Of a stretch of 64,000 bases of DNA, positions 12,633-25,068 are shown piece by piece. The notes under the pieces were generated by a model, which was not told where the DNA came from, did not search any database, and worked only from the letters and a program-made list of their open reading frames with translations. The DNA comes from Paragonimus westermani (taxonomy: Eukaryota; Platyhelminthes; Trematoda; Plagiorchiida; Troglotrematidae). The stretch covers positions 1 through 64,000 of the forward strand of contig QNGE01001299.1 in assembly GCA_008508345.1 (NCBI GenBank). Direction: 5' to 3'. The position numbers were made by a program, and so were the translations under genes. Each line of letters opens with the position of its first letter. The first letter of the stretch is position 1.

Positions 12633-15600
12633 CTTATCAGAACATCAAAGCCCTCCTGCGGAATCGCTTTTGCAATATAAACAAAGATATAACCGAGGCC
12701 GGCAGTTGTTCTAACGTCCTTATTTCTCACAAATTATATTAACGTTGTTAAAATTCATTCCACTGTGAGATAAAGCACCGGGTATATCTATCTTCAGTAG
12801 TTATCATCAATTAGTAGATTAAATACAAAACAGTGAGCAATATTTCAGAAAGCAACATATTACAACAGTCAGGTTTTGGGTAACCTGAATGCAAAGAATT
12901 GGACAATATTCACGTTTGGTTTCATATTTCACAGTGAGATCTGTATTTAGTCCCACATTTTTTCCAACCGTGACACTAAATACACATAGGCTGTATCTGA
13001 TTTGTATCAGGGTTACTTAAAATTTCTGGTAACTTGTAAGTTAGCCGGTTTAGTTCTCCTGTGATTCCACAGAATCATAAAGACGAACCTGTTCTGCGCA
13101 ATAACTGCTTGTTAATCAACTGGACATGTGGACCGTAACAACGTTTCCCAAAGGCATTTCCAACACTGAACAGTCCTCCATGTGGACGGGCGACGAAACT
13201 GTAGAGTGTTTGCTGAATGCAGCTAAATTTTCTGTCTGAAGTTTCGTGAAACTTCCGCTTTAGCTTTTGGCAGCAGACGTTCTTATCTCTGAATCATATT
13301 GCGTAACTGCATGTTCACACAAGACGAGAGTGCTGCACCGACGAATTTGCTGGCGAGACGTTTATTTTCAGCAGACTTTTACGAGGCACAAGAGACCAAT
13401 TTCTGAGCATCTATCCCTTGTTTTTCTCGATTGGTCTCCTTTAATTGCATATCGGTATGATGTGTTGCTTACAAACTACCATCGTTTATTTCAGGTGTGC
13501 CGATTTTACTTGGTAATAGTTCACAAATGTTTAAAATACAAACTGCCTGTTCGACCCGACTGAACCTTCAGTACATTTTTTGTTCTGTGCAAATTCAGTG
13601 GTTAACAGTGAATTCTGACACAGAGCTGAATCCGGTTACTACGAGAATTTACACGGTGATGAGGACACAGAAGTCTTGATTGAATTTCTTCATTATGCAT
13701 CAGTGACTGATGACTTCACTCAAGGTGCTTAGGATTCTGCAGGTTGTATGACTGATATTAGCATCCGGTAGACATCGCGCAGAAATCACAGACAGGTGCT
13801 GTTGTCTTCTGACGATTAAATTTTGTCCTACTCTTCTGAGGTTCACCAGGAACATAGAACTCCGAAGGGATTCGACTATGAGCTATTATAATTTGATGCA
13901 ACATCTTCCTATCGAGATCACGGCGTTTCTTACCACAACCATAACACTCGCCTTCTCTATTTACACAAACACGCAAAATACCTTGTGTGTGCCGACAAAC
14001 TGGGCCGTCACCCGTATCGGTGTGATCAACTCTTTGGCTTCATGTCAGCAACCGTCTCTTTTATCACATAACTGAATTGCCGATAAAGATGTTGGGCTGA
14101 TCTTGGAAATCACATAAATATCATTCTTTTAAGCTACTTGTAACATCGGTGGATGTGGTGCTTACGGCTAATTGTATCGAACCACTTCCTGTTCGAGGGA
14201 TCGCCCGTAAGCTTAATGCAGCGTCTGTATCCAATATGCTTAGATGAGAAACATATGTTATATGAAACTGCTTTGCAAGCCAGCCTGGCAGTCTACCATG
14301 GGCAACATAGTATGCAAAGAAGCTTCTTGTATATGCCAACATAAAAAACTCTGCATTAAACGGTTTACCAAGTGCACAGCTGTGCTGCAAAGTGCACTAC
14401 GTGGCAATATTTAAAAGTGCACATACCTATTTTTCATTCGCCATTGTACACAGTCAACCTACTGTGGTTCCCCTCTACATAACATAATCCCACAGAAGAG
14501 GGATCCCACTATTGACCAAGTGGACAGCTGACCACTTATTAGCTGGCCCTTTAATCATCTTTGAAAAAACAGTCAAATAGTGCGTGCCACTAAGACTAAA
14601 AGAAATCGGTGTTGCCTAAAGGAAAATTAAAGTATAAACTAAACGATTACAAGTAGGTTGATGATTAGCAGCAGTTTTGAGGCTGTAGTCACAATACTGC
14701 TTCACCATCAAGGACAGGTTAAGCACACTTTATACCATATTTTACAATAAACCTCGAGGATTACGAATAACACAACAGTACAAGAAAGTTTCAGTAATCC
14801 GCGCAACAAACAACTCATATAAAGGTCACCGCCTGCGGCTGTCTTCACACTAAGAGAGCTATCAGCACCTTCGTATTTTTGCTCGGTGGCTTGTTAACAG
14901 ATGCAATTAAAAATGGTGGATTTGGACCCTTTAGCCCAGTTTATTACAAACACCTTCGTTTGACATGCCTAGACAACATGAATGGTAATTATCAGTCAGT
15001 AATGGTTAGCCTACTTGGATTTGAAATATAAATAGACATGGTTCGCATTCTTCAATGAATGTATTTTTGCTGAACTGCAGCTGCCTTCCTCCATGGTCCC
15101 TAAGGTGAATTTTCGAGATTATGTACTTTTTTCAATACTCCACTGTGAGTTGGTGCTATGTTCAAAGTGCCTCTCAGAGATGAACATAAATGATGAAGCA
15201 AGGAATATGACTTCACCTTGATGTGAACGGTATTTGCGGTAACAACGAAGTGAACAAAAGCAGAGACCCAGTGGTTCGAAAATGAATTACCATCCTGACA
15301 ACGGACCCTTCTGGATGGACGACGTCGTTAGTTATTGTTCGTACATAAGGTTTATACAGCTCAACCAATTCACTGTTATCTAGAACTGCTGACCCATTCT
15401 TTTTGGTTATCCAGAGAGTAGCTCCTGTACAAACCAAAACATTGCAACGTTGCGTTGTTGGAATAATCAAATGACTGAACAGACTTTCGGACTAACAGAT
15501 GAGTTATGCTCGACCCAACGAAAACTCATCCAGGAAAAAATCCAACAAAATTCAGGTTACATCGCTTAACAAATATGTAAAAATTGCATTAAACCAACCT

Positions 15601-15828
15601 AAATATTTGCAACAAGGTTTACGTTCAGAAAAATTCTGAATTGGTTCCGTACAAGAGTTAAATTTAAGTGGTAAACAGTCATTCAAGTAGGCCGCGTTTG
15701 ATCCAGTAATTCTTGCCAAATTAAGTGAACACCGAATTAATTTGATTCAACAGAATTCGATCGATGAAACTGAATGATTGTGATTCAAGAGAAAAATATT
15801 TAGCGAAAATACTTAAATTTAAACTGAA
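12633..15828. other. No recognisable gene or repeat
   Basis: Short open frames on both strands (13.3-13.7, 13.8-14.4 and 15.2-15.5 kb), none longer than 98 codons and none with a motif I recognise. Otherwise AT-rich, stop-dense sequence. PLE homology starts abruptly at the right end. Confidence 0.5.
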
Positions 15829-16971
15829 TTATATCGCTGCACACACAAATTCCAGTTTAAGTTCTCTGGTAAGTTATACCGTCAAAAGGACGGAGTAGCA
15901 ATGGGGTCGCCACTAGGTCCATTGTTGGCTGACATCTTTGTGGCAAAGTTAGAGTGTAGCTCATTAGCAGATCAAATAAAATCGATCACCCTTTACAAGC
16001 GTTATGTAGACAATATCATCTGTGTGGCAGATGAATCTAAAAGCCTTAGTGAGGTACTGACTCATTTCAACTCTGTGCATAAGAATCTTCGTTTCACCCT
16101 AGAACCCGAATCATCCACAGGTATAGCGTTCCTAGACGTGTTCATGTCCCGTCGCGAGGATGGCACGATACAACGGAAGGTGTATCGTAAGGCAACCTGG
16201 ACGGGTCAGTATACAAACTTCAACAGTTTTGTACCACTAAAACAAAAGAAAAACCTAATTCGATGTCTGATAGATAGGGCCACGAAAATATGTTCGAGCG
16301 ACAGCATCGAAGAGGAAAGACCGTTTATATTTAATACACTCGTTGAAAATGGCTATCCGGAGCAATTTATTCATAAAAATATGTTAACAAGCGCTAAGAT
16401 GGATAAACCACAAACTGCAGACAAAAAGTCTGTTTATATTTCCTTGCCCTTCAAGGGTGATGGTGTCGCTGAAACCGTAACCAAGAAGCTTAGTGTAGCA
16501 ATCAATAAGGCGTTTTTCGCAGCTCAACTACGCGTTCAGTTTGTCTCCACACCAGTATTGCGCTCCCAGTTGAAAGATATATTGCCTGTTCATGCCGCCT
16601 CTTTTTGTGTTTACCGTTTCGTTTGTTCCTGTGGAACAAGCTACATAGGCCGCACAACACGGCGATTATCCGAACGCATTCGGGAGCACCAACCGGTGTG
16701 GTTGACGCGAGGATCGACAAGGCCCTGTTCGTCTGCGGTCGCCACGCATTTGATCGAGTGAAATCATCTGATCAATCAGACCGAATCGTTCAAGCCAATC
16801 TACCGAATATGTAAGATACAATCGAAACAGGTCAAAGGTCGTATACTGTCAATTGCAGAGGCCATCGCAATTCGCCTATACTCACCACCACTGTGCGCTC
16901 AAAAACGACTAATCGAAACGTTGAATCTTCCATGGCCGTGTACGCAAACCCAGGATAGAATGGCTGCGTAG
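15829..16971 (+). pseudogene. Penelope-type reverse transcriptase with GIY-YIG endonuclease, one in-frame stop
   Basis: Encodes the C-terminal two thirds of a PLE polyprotein, which reverse transcribes element RNA and nicks target DNA. In order: KFSGKLYRQKDGVAMGSPLG (RT, around 15853-15916), the catalytic loop near 15999-16016 reading YVDN, FLDVFMSRREDGT (thumb side), a charged linker with SVYISLPFKGDG near 16430, then the GIY-YIG domain with FVCSCGTSYIGRTTRRLSERIREH near 16618-16689. An in-frame TGA at 16759-16761 follows ATHLIE. After it the same frame continues to the usual C-terminal block (AEAIAIRLYSPPLC, LNLPWPC) and a TAG at 16969. The lesions are this single stop, the missing N-terminus, and YVDN in place of YxDD (GAT to AAT, still YVDD in the 1-505 copy), which should inactivate the polymerase. 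The internal ATG at 15901 is an ordinary codon, not a start. Confidence 0.9.
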
Positions 16972-17175
16972 ATGTGACGCATCCCTCGCAGACTTCGTAC
17001 AACTCACGTGGCCAATGTTACGTAACTAAGTCTCATGACTCGAACCGGACAAAAAACTGACTGACACCTTTCGCTTTAGTGATGTTATTTACCACCCCCA
17101 TCTAACCCATATAAATGTGTTGTATTTGGCCTGATGATGAAACACCGAAAAAGAGCTTGTTTGCTACGCATTTCT
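15829..17175 (+). mobile_element. Penelope-like retroelement, 5'-truncated, with 3' terminus
   Basis: Best preserved PLE of the window. PLE homology starts after stops just upstream of 15829, with no N-terminal region or 5' pseudo-LTR in the adjacent sequence, so the copy is 5'-truncated, as is usual for elements inserted by target-primed reverse transcription. The coding part runs to a TAG at 16969-16971. About 160 bases later a motif at 17128-17173 (CCTGATGATGAAACACCGAAA, then GAGCTTGTTTGCTAC) recurs at three other PLE 3' ends here, near 45972, 51348 and 60399, and so marks the conserved 3' end of this lineage. I did not find a clear target-site duplication by eye. Confidence 0.88.
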
Positions 17176-18028
17176 TCTCATGACTAAACCGAGCATATTC
17201 ACATTATTGAATTGTTTTTGTCCGTTTGGTGATTAATCTGTTCACGTCATATTCGAATCCCTCAGTATTTAGTCAGATTTGATGAAGCAAAGAAAGGGAA
17301 TTCTGTTTCGGATATAGTTGATCTTTGACCGGCAGCCTGCTACGCTTGTAGAAAATATTCCAGTTCAAGAGGAAACGGTGTTTTGATGTGTGGATGAAAA
17401 TCAGACAACTAATCAATAAAGAGAAGTAAACAAAATTGGTCATAACAAATAGCCTCCTACAAACTTGTCGAACGTAAACTTAGCCGATATAAGCATTACA
17501 TTACAGAAGCGTAGGCTTGGATGTGCTAGGAGCTATTATGTCCTGCTGACTATTTTCTGGTCAACTTTACACATACTGGTTAGGTTTTAATGTATCATAG
17601 TAAGCAAATATTATTGTACTCAGAACCGCCATTACAAATGTCATTGTAGTGAAAATGTTGCTATACGCAAAACAGTGCATGGTCACGTTGGCGTGGGCTT
17701 TCAAGTGTGTTTTGATTAATGCTATTATAACAAATACGGTGTTTTAAAGCACAAACTAACCTTCTTCGTCCAAATTTGCACTCAATATAAAAGATTACTC
17801 GACAGTAGTAATACATGTTGCAGCATGAGCCTCATTCTAGCCGTATAAGCTAGAAACGTTTGCTTTCTCTTTCTGTTTGTTTTTTGTGTGGAAAAACAAG
17901 CGACGTTCACAAACGACTACGGAAAACCTGACCGGCCAAACATATGGGGGACGTTTTTCAAACCGATAGCGGTTATGATAGGCAAAGTCCATGCAGCGCA
18001 AATGATATTGTTGTTCGCCAAGTCTTGA
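17176..18028. other. No recognisable gene or repeat
   Basis: AT-rich sequence following the PLE 3' end. One 65-codon minus-strand frame at 17837-18034 has no motif. Nothing else seen. Confidence 0.45.
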
Positions 18029-18358
18029 ATGCAAACAACAATGGAAACAGCGGTACTGCTCGGGTGGGATGTTTCACCATTTATAGATCCTCGTGTAAAT
18101 ACTGGACCAGAACGGAGTGGTGAGTAGCAGTCATTTCGGCGAACACATTCCGATATGGGTTCACCAAACTCTCATGGATACCGTCATGCCGGACTCATGT
18201 CAGAATGTGACGAGTCACAAGAAATCAGTGTCATAGGTCGCTCGACAGCTGTTGACGGGTCAACCTCAACTGAATCTGGAGGAAGCTGTAGGTTATGCGA
18301 CGCAACAAAAGATCGTCAGTTTCCACAATTATTGGAGAGGATGGCAATTAGCAAATAG
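18029..18358 (+). CDS. Candidate 5' coding exon of an unknown host gene, interrupted by TAG
   Basis: Directly after an in-frame TGA there are two closely spaced ATGs (18029 and 18041, the second in an ACAATGG context). They open a frame reading METAVLLGWDVSPFIDPRVN and ending ERSG before GTGAGT near 18116, a good 5' splice site match. A TAG follows at once, then the same frame resumes and stays open to 18356 (SFRRTHSDMGSP, SECDESQEISV, SGGSCRLCDATKDRQ). The Ser/Thr/Glu-rich composition suggests a disordered N-terminal region. Two readings are possible. Either a short first exon splices out at GTGAGT and the later frame is chance, or a single coding stretch acquired a TAG and is a pseudogene. 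No domain recognised; transcript data would decide. Confidence 0.38.
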
Positions 18359-20200
18359 AAGCCAGCCCTGTGCGTACTGAAAGACTTGTTCACCAGTACC
18401 AGTTTACCCCGACATACTATGCACATTAATATGCTTGTATTTTTGATTTTATGTTTGGTCTGTAAACGTCCCGTTAACCTTTCTCTATACTCCCGCGGAC
18501 TGTAGTATGTAAATGATGACAAGCAGCCAAATGTGCTCGTATGATACATTAGGTTTAAACTTTCTGACTTCTCTGGTCAAAAATGACACGAAAATAACTT
18601 GCATTTTTACTTTGATAGTTAGGTTTCTCGTGCCTCTCAAATGCTAAATTTCGCTTTGTTTCCTTCCACAAAGACGAGAAGAAATTCTGGAATCAAGATA
18701 CACACAACCGGTAGATGAATACTCGTGAACGGTGTTTGTACAATAATCGATCTTATATATCAAAACTTTTTGCTGTTCACACGCCCTCCTCAGTTTGTAT
18801 TTGCGTGTTTCCGATGGTGCTTCTTGATAATCCAATCTGCTGACGCCAAACTGGTTGTAACGCCCGTAATCATCTGATGATATCACATGGTAACCCGTGC
18901 GCAGCCTGATGTCAGCAACTGTGTTGAAACCTGTTCAAATTCAGAGCAAAATTCTAGACGTTATTCCTGTTGGTCTGCCATAGAACGCCCATACGAAATG
19001 TAACGTGGTTAAAATTCCCAGCAGATTCAAATCACAGAAATTCGGAAAATATGAGGCAAATATAGTACGTGGGTGTGAGTGTGAACATCTTTCAGTGTGA
19101 AACTTCTGTATGATACCACTTTTCCATAATCTACACTCCCGTTTTTGTGCAGTCTTATTGAGATTACGGGGCAAAATGAAACAGGCGAGTGAAAAAACTG
19201 ATGTCAAGTTGAAGCAAAGGCCGAGAAGTTCAATATGACTTATTTTTTAGCTGAAGTGCAACATCGCCTTGAGGTTTAGCTTAAATCATTCTGCATCTGT
19301 TAACAACGTGTTTAAGCAACTTCACACCTGCTGTCCAACAAATTTTACATATTAATTTATTCGAAATTTTCTTGGTTGCTTTCGAGAAAGTTGTAAAACT
19401 GTACTAATAGCTGTTCCGTTAAACACTGTCGCGGTTCATGATACCACTGAATTCCTACTTTCCCGTAAAAATCCGTAGGAAGTCAGAAAAACATGGTTGT
19501 ATCATGTCTAACATCAGAACAACAAGAAAAGCAGTTTAGCCGCTGAGCAACCCAAATGAAGGTATCCCAGTGAATCGCTCAGATCAGAGACAGTAATCGT
19601 GAGTCAGAAATTTTCAGTTTAATTCTCCATGTATAGATAACCCCAAGATCTGTTTTCAACAGGAACAGATGTGCTTATATAGAAACAACCTGTGTTCGAC
19701 ATTAGAACAAACACGCAGTTATTTCAACTTATTCCATTTAGTATGAATTTACATCCGTATTGTATCAACCTGGAACAGTCGGCTGAGAGTTGAACATCCC
19801 AGCGTGATTTAACGATAGTGGTTGTGTGATATGGGATTGCCGTGGCTCCACCGGTAACCATGCCAAACGCTAGAAGGGGTAAAAAATCAAGATTGTAGCT
19901 TACAACTGTCCTGTCACATTTGCGTTTATTTTTCTGTTGTGAACTAAAGAAGTACCCTCGGGTTTTGACCAACTTCCTTCTATGCACCACGGTTTGGAGG
20001 AACCGAATTTCAGCGGCAACATGAACATTTGCAAAAGTGTGTTTACCCTTTCAATTCTGTCCACATCTACAACTCAGTTGCCTATCGAAAACTAATGCAG
20101 ACAGGTTGTTGGAACATGTGTGCTGGGTAATCTGGGTTTCCTGAAATGTACCACGTCTCTGTATTGTAGTATACATATTTTCGTGATTTTCGTGTGTTGG
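18359..20200. other. No recognisable gene or repeat
   Basis: Stop-dense sequence with minus-strand frames of 77-88 codons (18.3-19.2 and 19.7-20.0 kb) lacking recognisable motifs. If 18029-18358 is a first exon, part of this may be an intron. Confidence 0.45.
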
Positions 20201-20566
20201 TCATACTCGAACAACCAAAAGTGAGGATGATGAAACAACATCTCTCGGAGTTCTTAGACTGTTTGACAAAAACGGAGCTGGTTGTGGGCCTCTGGACCGG
20301 ACGTTTATGACGTTAACCCTATGATGCAAAAAGGCACTATATAAAAAATCCTCAGGAAGAATGTCCGGCATTTTGGTTGAAATTTTAGCTAGCGGTACTA
20401 GTATTGTTGACGGTTGGCTTAGTGTGTGGATCACACAGAGTGTTTCCGGACATTCCGTGACTGGGTCTTCGAGAATCAAACTGATGTTGTCTCTTTTAGG
20501 ACTTAACCTTGTAGTATGTGAGCTTCTGGTGTTCAGTGGACCTGCAAAGAATTCGTGACTGTTCAC
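20201..20566 (-). CDS. Candidate internal exon, unknown product
   Basis: A 121-codon minus-strand frame with no good initiation codon (nominal GTG). On this strand it follows an AG near 20556 and ends beside GTATGA near 20203, so its open extent matches an acceptor-to-donor interval. The product is Pro/Ser-rich with many charged residues (SPKRDNISLILEDPVTECPE, MPDILPEDFLYSAF, SRGPQPAPFL, SSSSLLVV), as in a linker region of a larger protein. No domain is recognised. A 65-codon frame on the opposite strand at 20361-20558 is treated as a shadow. A chance frame remains possible. Confidence 0.28.
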   Translation of the reverse strand: MNSHEFFAGPLNTRSSHTTRLSPKRDNISLILEDPVTECPETLCVIHTLSQPSTILVPLAKISTKMPDILPEDFLYSAFLHHRVNVINVRSRGPQPAPFLSNSLRTPRDVVSSSSLLVVRV

Positions 20567-23144
20567 ATGAAGAACTTACGAACAAGGTTTTATTGATAAC
20601 TGTCTTTTTTGTATGCAGCGGCCATTCATACACTCAAGAATCGCAGAAGCAAAGCTGCAAAAATATTTAAGTCTTATAGTTACCAGCGTGTTATATCATG
20701 TGTTTACTATCCCATTCTGGATTCAGCTGTTCGCTGTTGCTGAAGAACTACACCGCTCACTGCCAACTCCGCAAACAGCAACTGTCGAGCGTTTTGTTTA
20801 AAACAGTCTGTAATTTACTTGTCTGTTCTACCACATGCTCACTGTAGACCGATCTAACAAGATCTGAGCTATAAGTCGCTGTTTTTTGACAGATCAATAA
20901 CGTAGTTCCCAAGGTGTACGCATGACTATATCTGAATCACAGATTCAGATTTGCAAAATCTGAAGGGCTGTTTGTGACGAATTCGAGTTCTGCATTCAGA
21001 AGAGACCATTCCTTTAGCTCGTACGTTTCCAGTAGCCGACGGTTTAGTTATTCACTGGTATGTTAGATGGACCGATTATATTGGATTTTAAATGTTCGAC
21101 TTTGTCAACAAATATTTAACTTCTGACTGTGGGTCTGAACCACTCTGGATGAGGGCTGAGTTCACTTTCACAAAAATTTAATTTGCATCATCAAGCTCAC
21201 GCTTCTTGAGCGTTATGCAATTCAGTTCTCAGCCACTGTGTTTTTTGAGTAAAGCGCAAACGTCTCATCGAACCGACATGAAGCGGTAATTTGCAGCTGC
21301 ATGCAAGAGTTGCAATTGATTCTTAACCATACCCGCTGACATCTATCATCGTGTCACCGTCATAACTCTGTTGTGTTCCATTCGCATATTGGCGTCGCAC
21401 TGAACGTAAATTGTGATAAACATTTGTGACCGGAAAATTTGAAAAAATATCGTTTCCAAATGGAAACATTTAAAAATAATGCAGCGAAATCGGCAGCCGG
21501 AATCAGCTGTAAAAGAAGACGGAGAATTTCGATAACCACGGATTTACTTCTCATTGAGTAAAACAACCGGACGAACTTCAACACCTTTCAAGTTACATTC
21601 ATATGACCCGTCACCAGCCAGCCTTAATTGAGAAATACATCATGACTGGTCGAAAACTAAATTATCACAAAAATATCGCTTGTCCTTCATTATTCAAGAA
21701 AGTATGAATAAAAAGTACAAGTGTACTCAACCGACACTCATTATTTCCATGTGACTGGAAGCAATGGGTAGATGGTTACACTTTTTACAGAGGATTGTAG
21801 ATAAATGCATTCCTGCATAAGCATATCGGTTGCCAATGATTCTTTCAGTTGGAACTCTCATTTATTTTACTCTAAACTACTTCTGTTCGACGTTGAAATT
21901 TAATCAGATTGAGAAAACGCAAACTCACTGCTGCATCCGTTTCAACTAGACTGCCGGTGGAGTAACAGACTTATGCGTAAGCCATCAACGGCTATGACCT
22001 CAATACATATTGAAGTGGTTTGAATGCTGTACTGTTGCACAAGTTGGAAATGGCATGACATTACAGTTATTGCTTCCGAAGAAGGCTGGTGCTTGACGTT
22101 ATATCATTAATCACAACGTTTACCAGTGCTCCCCTTACTAACGGTGATCACAGTAGAGAGTGGAGATGAAAACATATTCATATTTATTCTATCAGCCCAA
22201 TTTATTTCGTTAAATAAACAATGGCTTACATTTCTAGTTTTTCCGTTCTACGTTCGTGAACTGTATAGAACAACCACTGTGTACCTGCAATAGTGGCAGT
22301 TTGATGCTCGAGACCAACAAACAAATATCACCTTTGCATTCCGTTTTCATAACATCAACTACAGTTGGATGTCGAAAATCAGAAAACAGTCAAGTCGTTT
22401 TTTGCATCTAACCGTCTTTTGAGATAGAAGTGCGATTTCATGTTTTTGGAATCTACTCAGACATACACCTACATTATTTGTAGCAAACTCCATCGATCTT
22501 TGTGTTTTATAAGAGATATTTCGTATTGAAAAATCGCCCGCCCACGATTGTGATCACTTGTTAGATAGGAGCAATGGAGGTGACGTTCACAAATTACAAG
22601 CAAGAAGTATGTTCGTGCATAATTTTGACGTGGTCTGGCCAGTGATTTGACAGGTACCTAGTTCATTGATTATAGAAAACAAAATTCGTGTAACTTACAC
22701 TAAAATACCGTGACGTACAGTTGAGCAACATGAAACAGTTTTTCGCAAAAAACCTTATCATAAATATTCGTAACATGTCACAAGTATGCTACAATTTTAA
22801 AACAAATAACGCATCAAATATGATAAAACTACAGCGTGATGAAAATGTTGTCGCAAAACCTGGTGAGTACAGCTCGTTTTTTCCCATAAAACGAAACAAA
22901 AATGTGCTAGCAAGTCGAGGTCTGTTAATCCCCTTTTTTTCACTTTTCATACAGACTGAAACAACACACGATGCCCTTCCTACTTCATTCAGAGAAGTAC
23001 ACATCTTTGCCGTTTTGCAGAAATTTGTTTTTTAATATGAAGAAGAGCGTTATACATTGTTCTCATTTCTGATTTCACGTAATGTTTCACCTAAAAACCC
23101 TTCCGATCCGTAGGTTGTCTAACACATGAACATGATGTAAACTG
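20567..23144. other. No recognisable gene or repeat
   Basis: AT-rich sequence with short motif-less frames (21.4 and 22.7-23.0 kb). A short perfect inverted repeat (CTGAATC/GATTCAG) near 20932-20948 is too small to annotate as an element. Confidence 0.45.
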
Positions 23145-23189
23145 TTGCCCGACGTACGAAGTAGGGAAACCATGGAAAGTCTGTATAAG

Positions 23190-23769
23190 GTCGTTTGGTT
23201 CTTCACGAACCCGGTTGGCGGCATCGGATTCGGATTAGCCTGTCACAGTGGCCTAAGCAAAAGGACGCCTGCGCTTATCCATCACTGCAACTGGCTTGCG
23301 CTGCACCAATTGCAGTTCCACCAACACACCACGTATCCAGTGTAAACCTGAAGGAATAAGACTTGAAGGTGTGCCAGTGGGGCCTTCGTGTCCAGCCGGC
23401 CAGTGCTGGTTAGCCACTTGATTGGCTAATAAGGAAAGGGAACCCCTATCTCTCGGAAACTAAACAGAGAGAGAGGCTGCAATGACGAGATCTATATTAA
23501 GAAGGGAGATTTTTGAAGTGTAATACAAGAAGCGTTGCAGTATAGAAGTGCAGGTTAGTGCAACCTAAAGAAGATAGGGATTAAAAGCAAAGTTCTCATT
23601 GGACTATGTAAAGCCAGGCAGACCATTCATCATACAATACACCGACGAAGCCGGAGAAAAGAATGAATAGAAGACCACAGCTGCTCAAGTTTCTGAAAAA
23701 AGGAAGCGGATAAGTTGTCAATAGACAGGGGTAGAATGGATACGCTGATATTACCTACCCGACCGGAGC
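23190..23769. other. GC-richer block adjoining the LINE 3' end
   Basis: Base composition changes visibly here, with GGCGGCATCGG, GGCCTAAGC and a GGGAACCCC block, compared with the AT-rich flanks. It lies immediately 3' of the minus-strand LINE coding end, so it may be that element's 3' untranslated region or part of another transposon. No coding motif and no poly-A or poly-T tract marking an end was found. The 66-codon plus-strand frame at 23145-23345 has no recognisable features. Confidence 0.35.
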
Positions 23770-24510
23770 CTAACGTACTCGTCGTCTCTTTGCCGACGGG
23801 GTACTATGAGTACGTTGGTGACCTATTAACCCCAAACGGCCAGCGCATTCGCGACCGCACACATCGCAACTCCATATAGTCACGTCACCGCGACCTATGG
23901 CACCGATGGTTACCTTGCGTATCGCACGCTTCCGCTCGCGGCCGCGCAATAATTGCTCGTTGAATGCTCGGACGCTCGCCCGTACCGTATTCTTACAGGC
24001 CGTCCGGTTCAACGCCAAATCTTCCCAATATCTGAAATCAATGTTACAACGTGAAAGAATCATCTGCACAGCATCCTGGTACATCCGCTTCTGACCACCA
24101 GGATTTCTCTTACCTGACTTCACCTGTCCGTACGGTAACTGCTCCGGGATACGGTCATCGCCCATTCGACGAACGTGACCGAGCCAACGGAGCTGGTTCA
24201 GCATTAACATGGCTTCCATCCCGTCCGCGCCCGCTCATCGCAGTACCTCAGTGTTCGGAAGCATGTCCGACCACCGAATATCCAAGATGCGCCTCAGACA
24301 CTGAACATGGAAGCGGTTCAGATAGCTCACGTTCCACTGATACAGTGTCCACGTCTCACTGCCGTACAGCAGGATAGACAGCACCAGTGAGTGGTAGACA
24401 CACAGTTTCGTGGCCATCTTCAGACTGTGATTCTTCCAGATACGCCTTTCAAGACGTCCGAAAGCAGCACTAGCCTTCGCCACACGCGCTCTCAGCTCTT
24501 GGTCCACGGT
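23770..24510 (-). pseudogene. Non-LTR retrotransposon (LINE) ORF2 C-terminus, 5'-truncated, one nonsense codon
   Basis: C-terminal part of a LINE reverse transcriptase protein. It reads ARVAKASAAFGRLERRIW, then LVLSILLYGSETWTLYQWNV and FHVQCLRRILDIRWSDMLPN. An in-frame TGA (24237-24235) follows. The frame then continues with MLNQLRWLGHVRRMGDDRIP, a basic stretch, and a terminal zinc finger CDVCGRECAGRLGLIGHQRTH (C-x2-C, H-x3-H) before the stop at 23770. The thumb block LRWLGHVRRM and this finger are hallmarks of widespread animal LINE ORF2 proteins; I do not assign the clade. The TGA sits where these proteins have Arg (LR[R]AG), so CGA to TGA is the simplest change. The 5' end at about 24510 is a truncation: only the last 245 or so codons remain and the RT palm is missing. 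Confidence 0.9.
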
Positions 24511-25068
24511 TCAAGAACACAATGTGTTAAGCACACACGTACACACTGAAACTGAGCAGAAAAACGATACTTCCATTGAGAAGAGAAAACGAATCATGCG
24601 GGTGCGTCAGATGAACAGAACATCTCGTTTGTGTCAGTGATTTTACCAGTTTGTTACCGTATGATGTCGGGAGTTAATTCACCTCAATAGAGCTTGACAA
24701 TGCAATTTTTTACACCCGATCTGTAGAACTTTGCTTTATCAGTTGTTCCGAAAACTTGGTTTGTCGATGCGCTTCAGTTAGAAAACGATGATAGCTTACG
24801 AACCAAACCACAGAGAACCAACACAGCTCAAGGCAGCACAGGTTTTTCCGTTCTTATCGGTTAACATTGTTTTTCTGAGAGCAATAAAAAGCACCTAATT
24901 TTTAGTTAGTTTTCTAGCATTATTCAACTGAGGACCTATCAAAGAACCAACCTCTCCAAAATATGATCCTTGCAGGCTTATCGAGCTTCTTCCCAGAAAT
25001 TTTTAATAGATGCGTTTGAACTTAACGGCAAATGTGAATGTTATACTCTTCATTTTTTTGTTAAAGAA

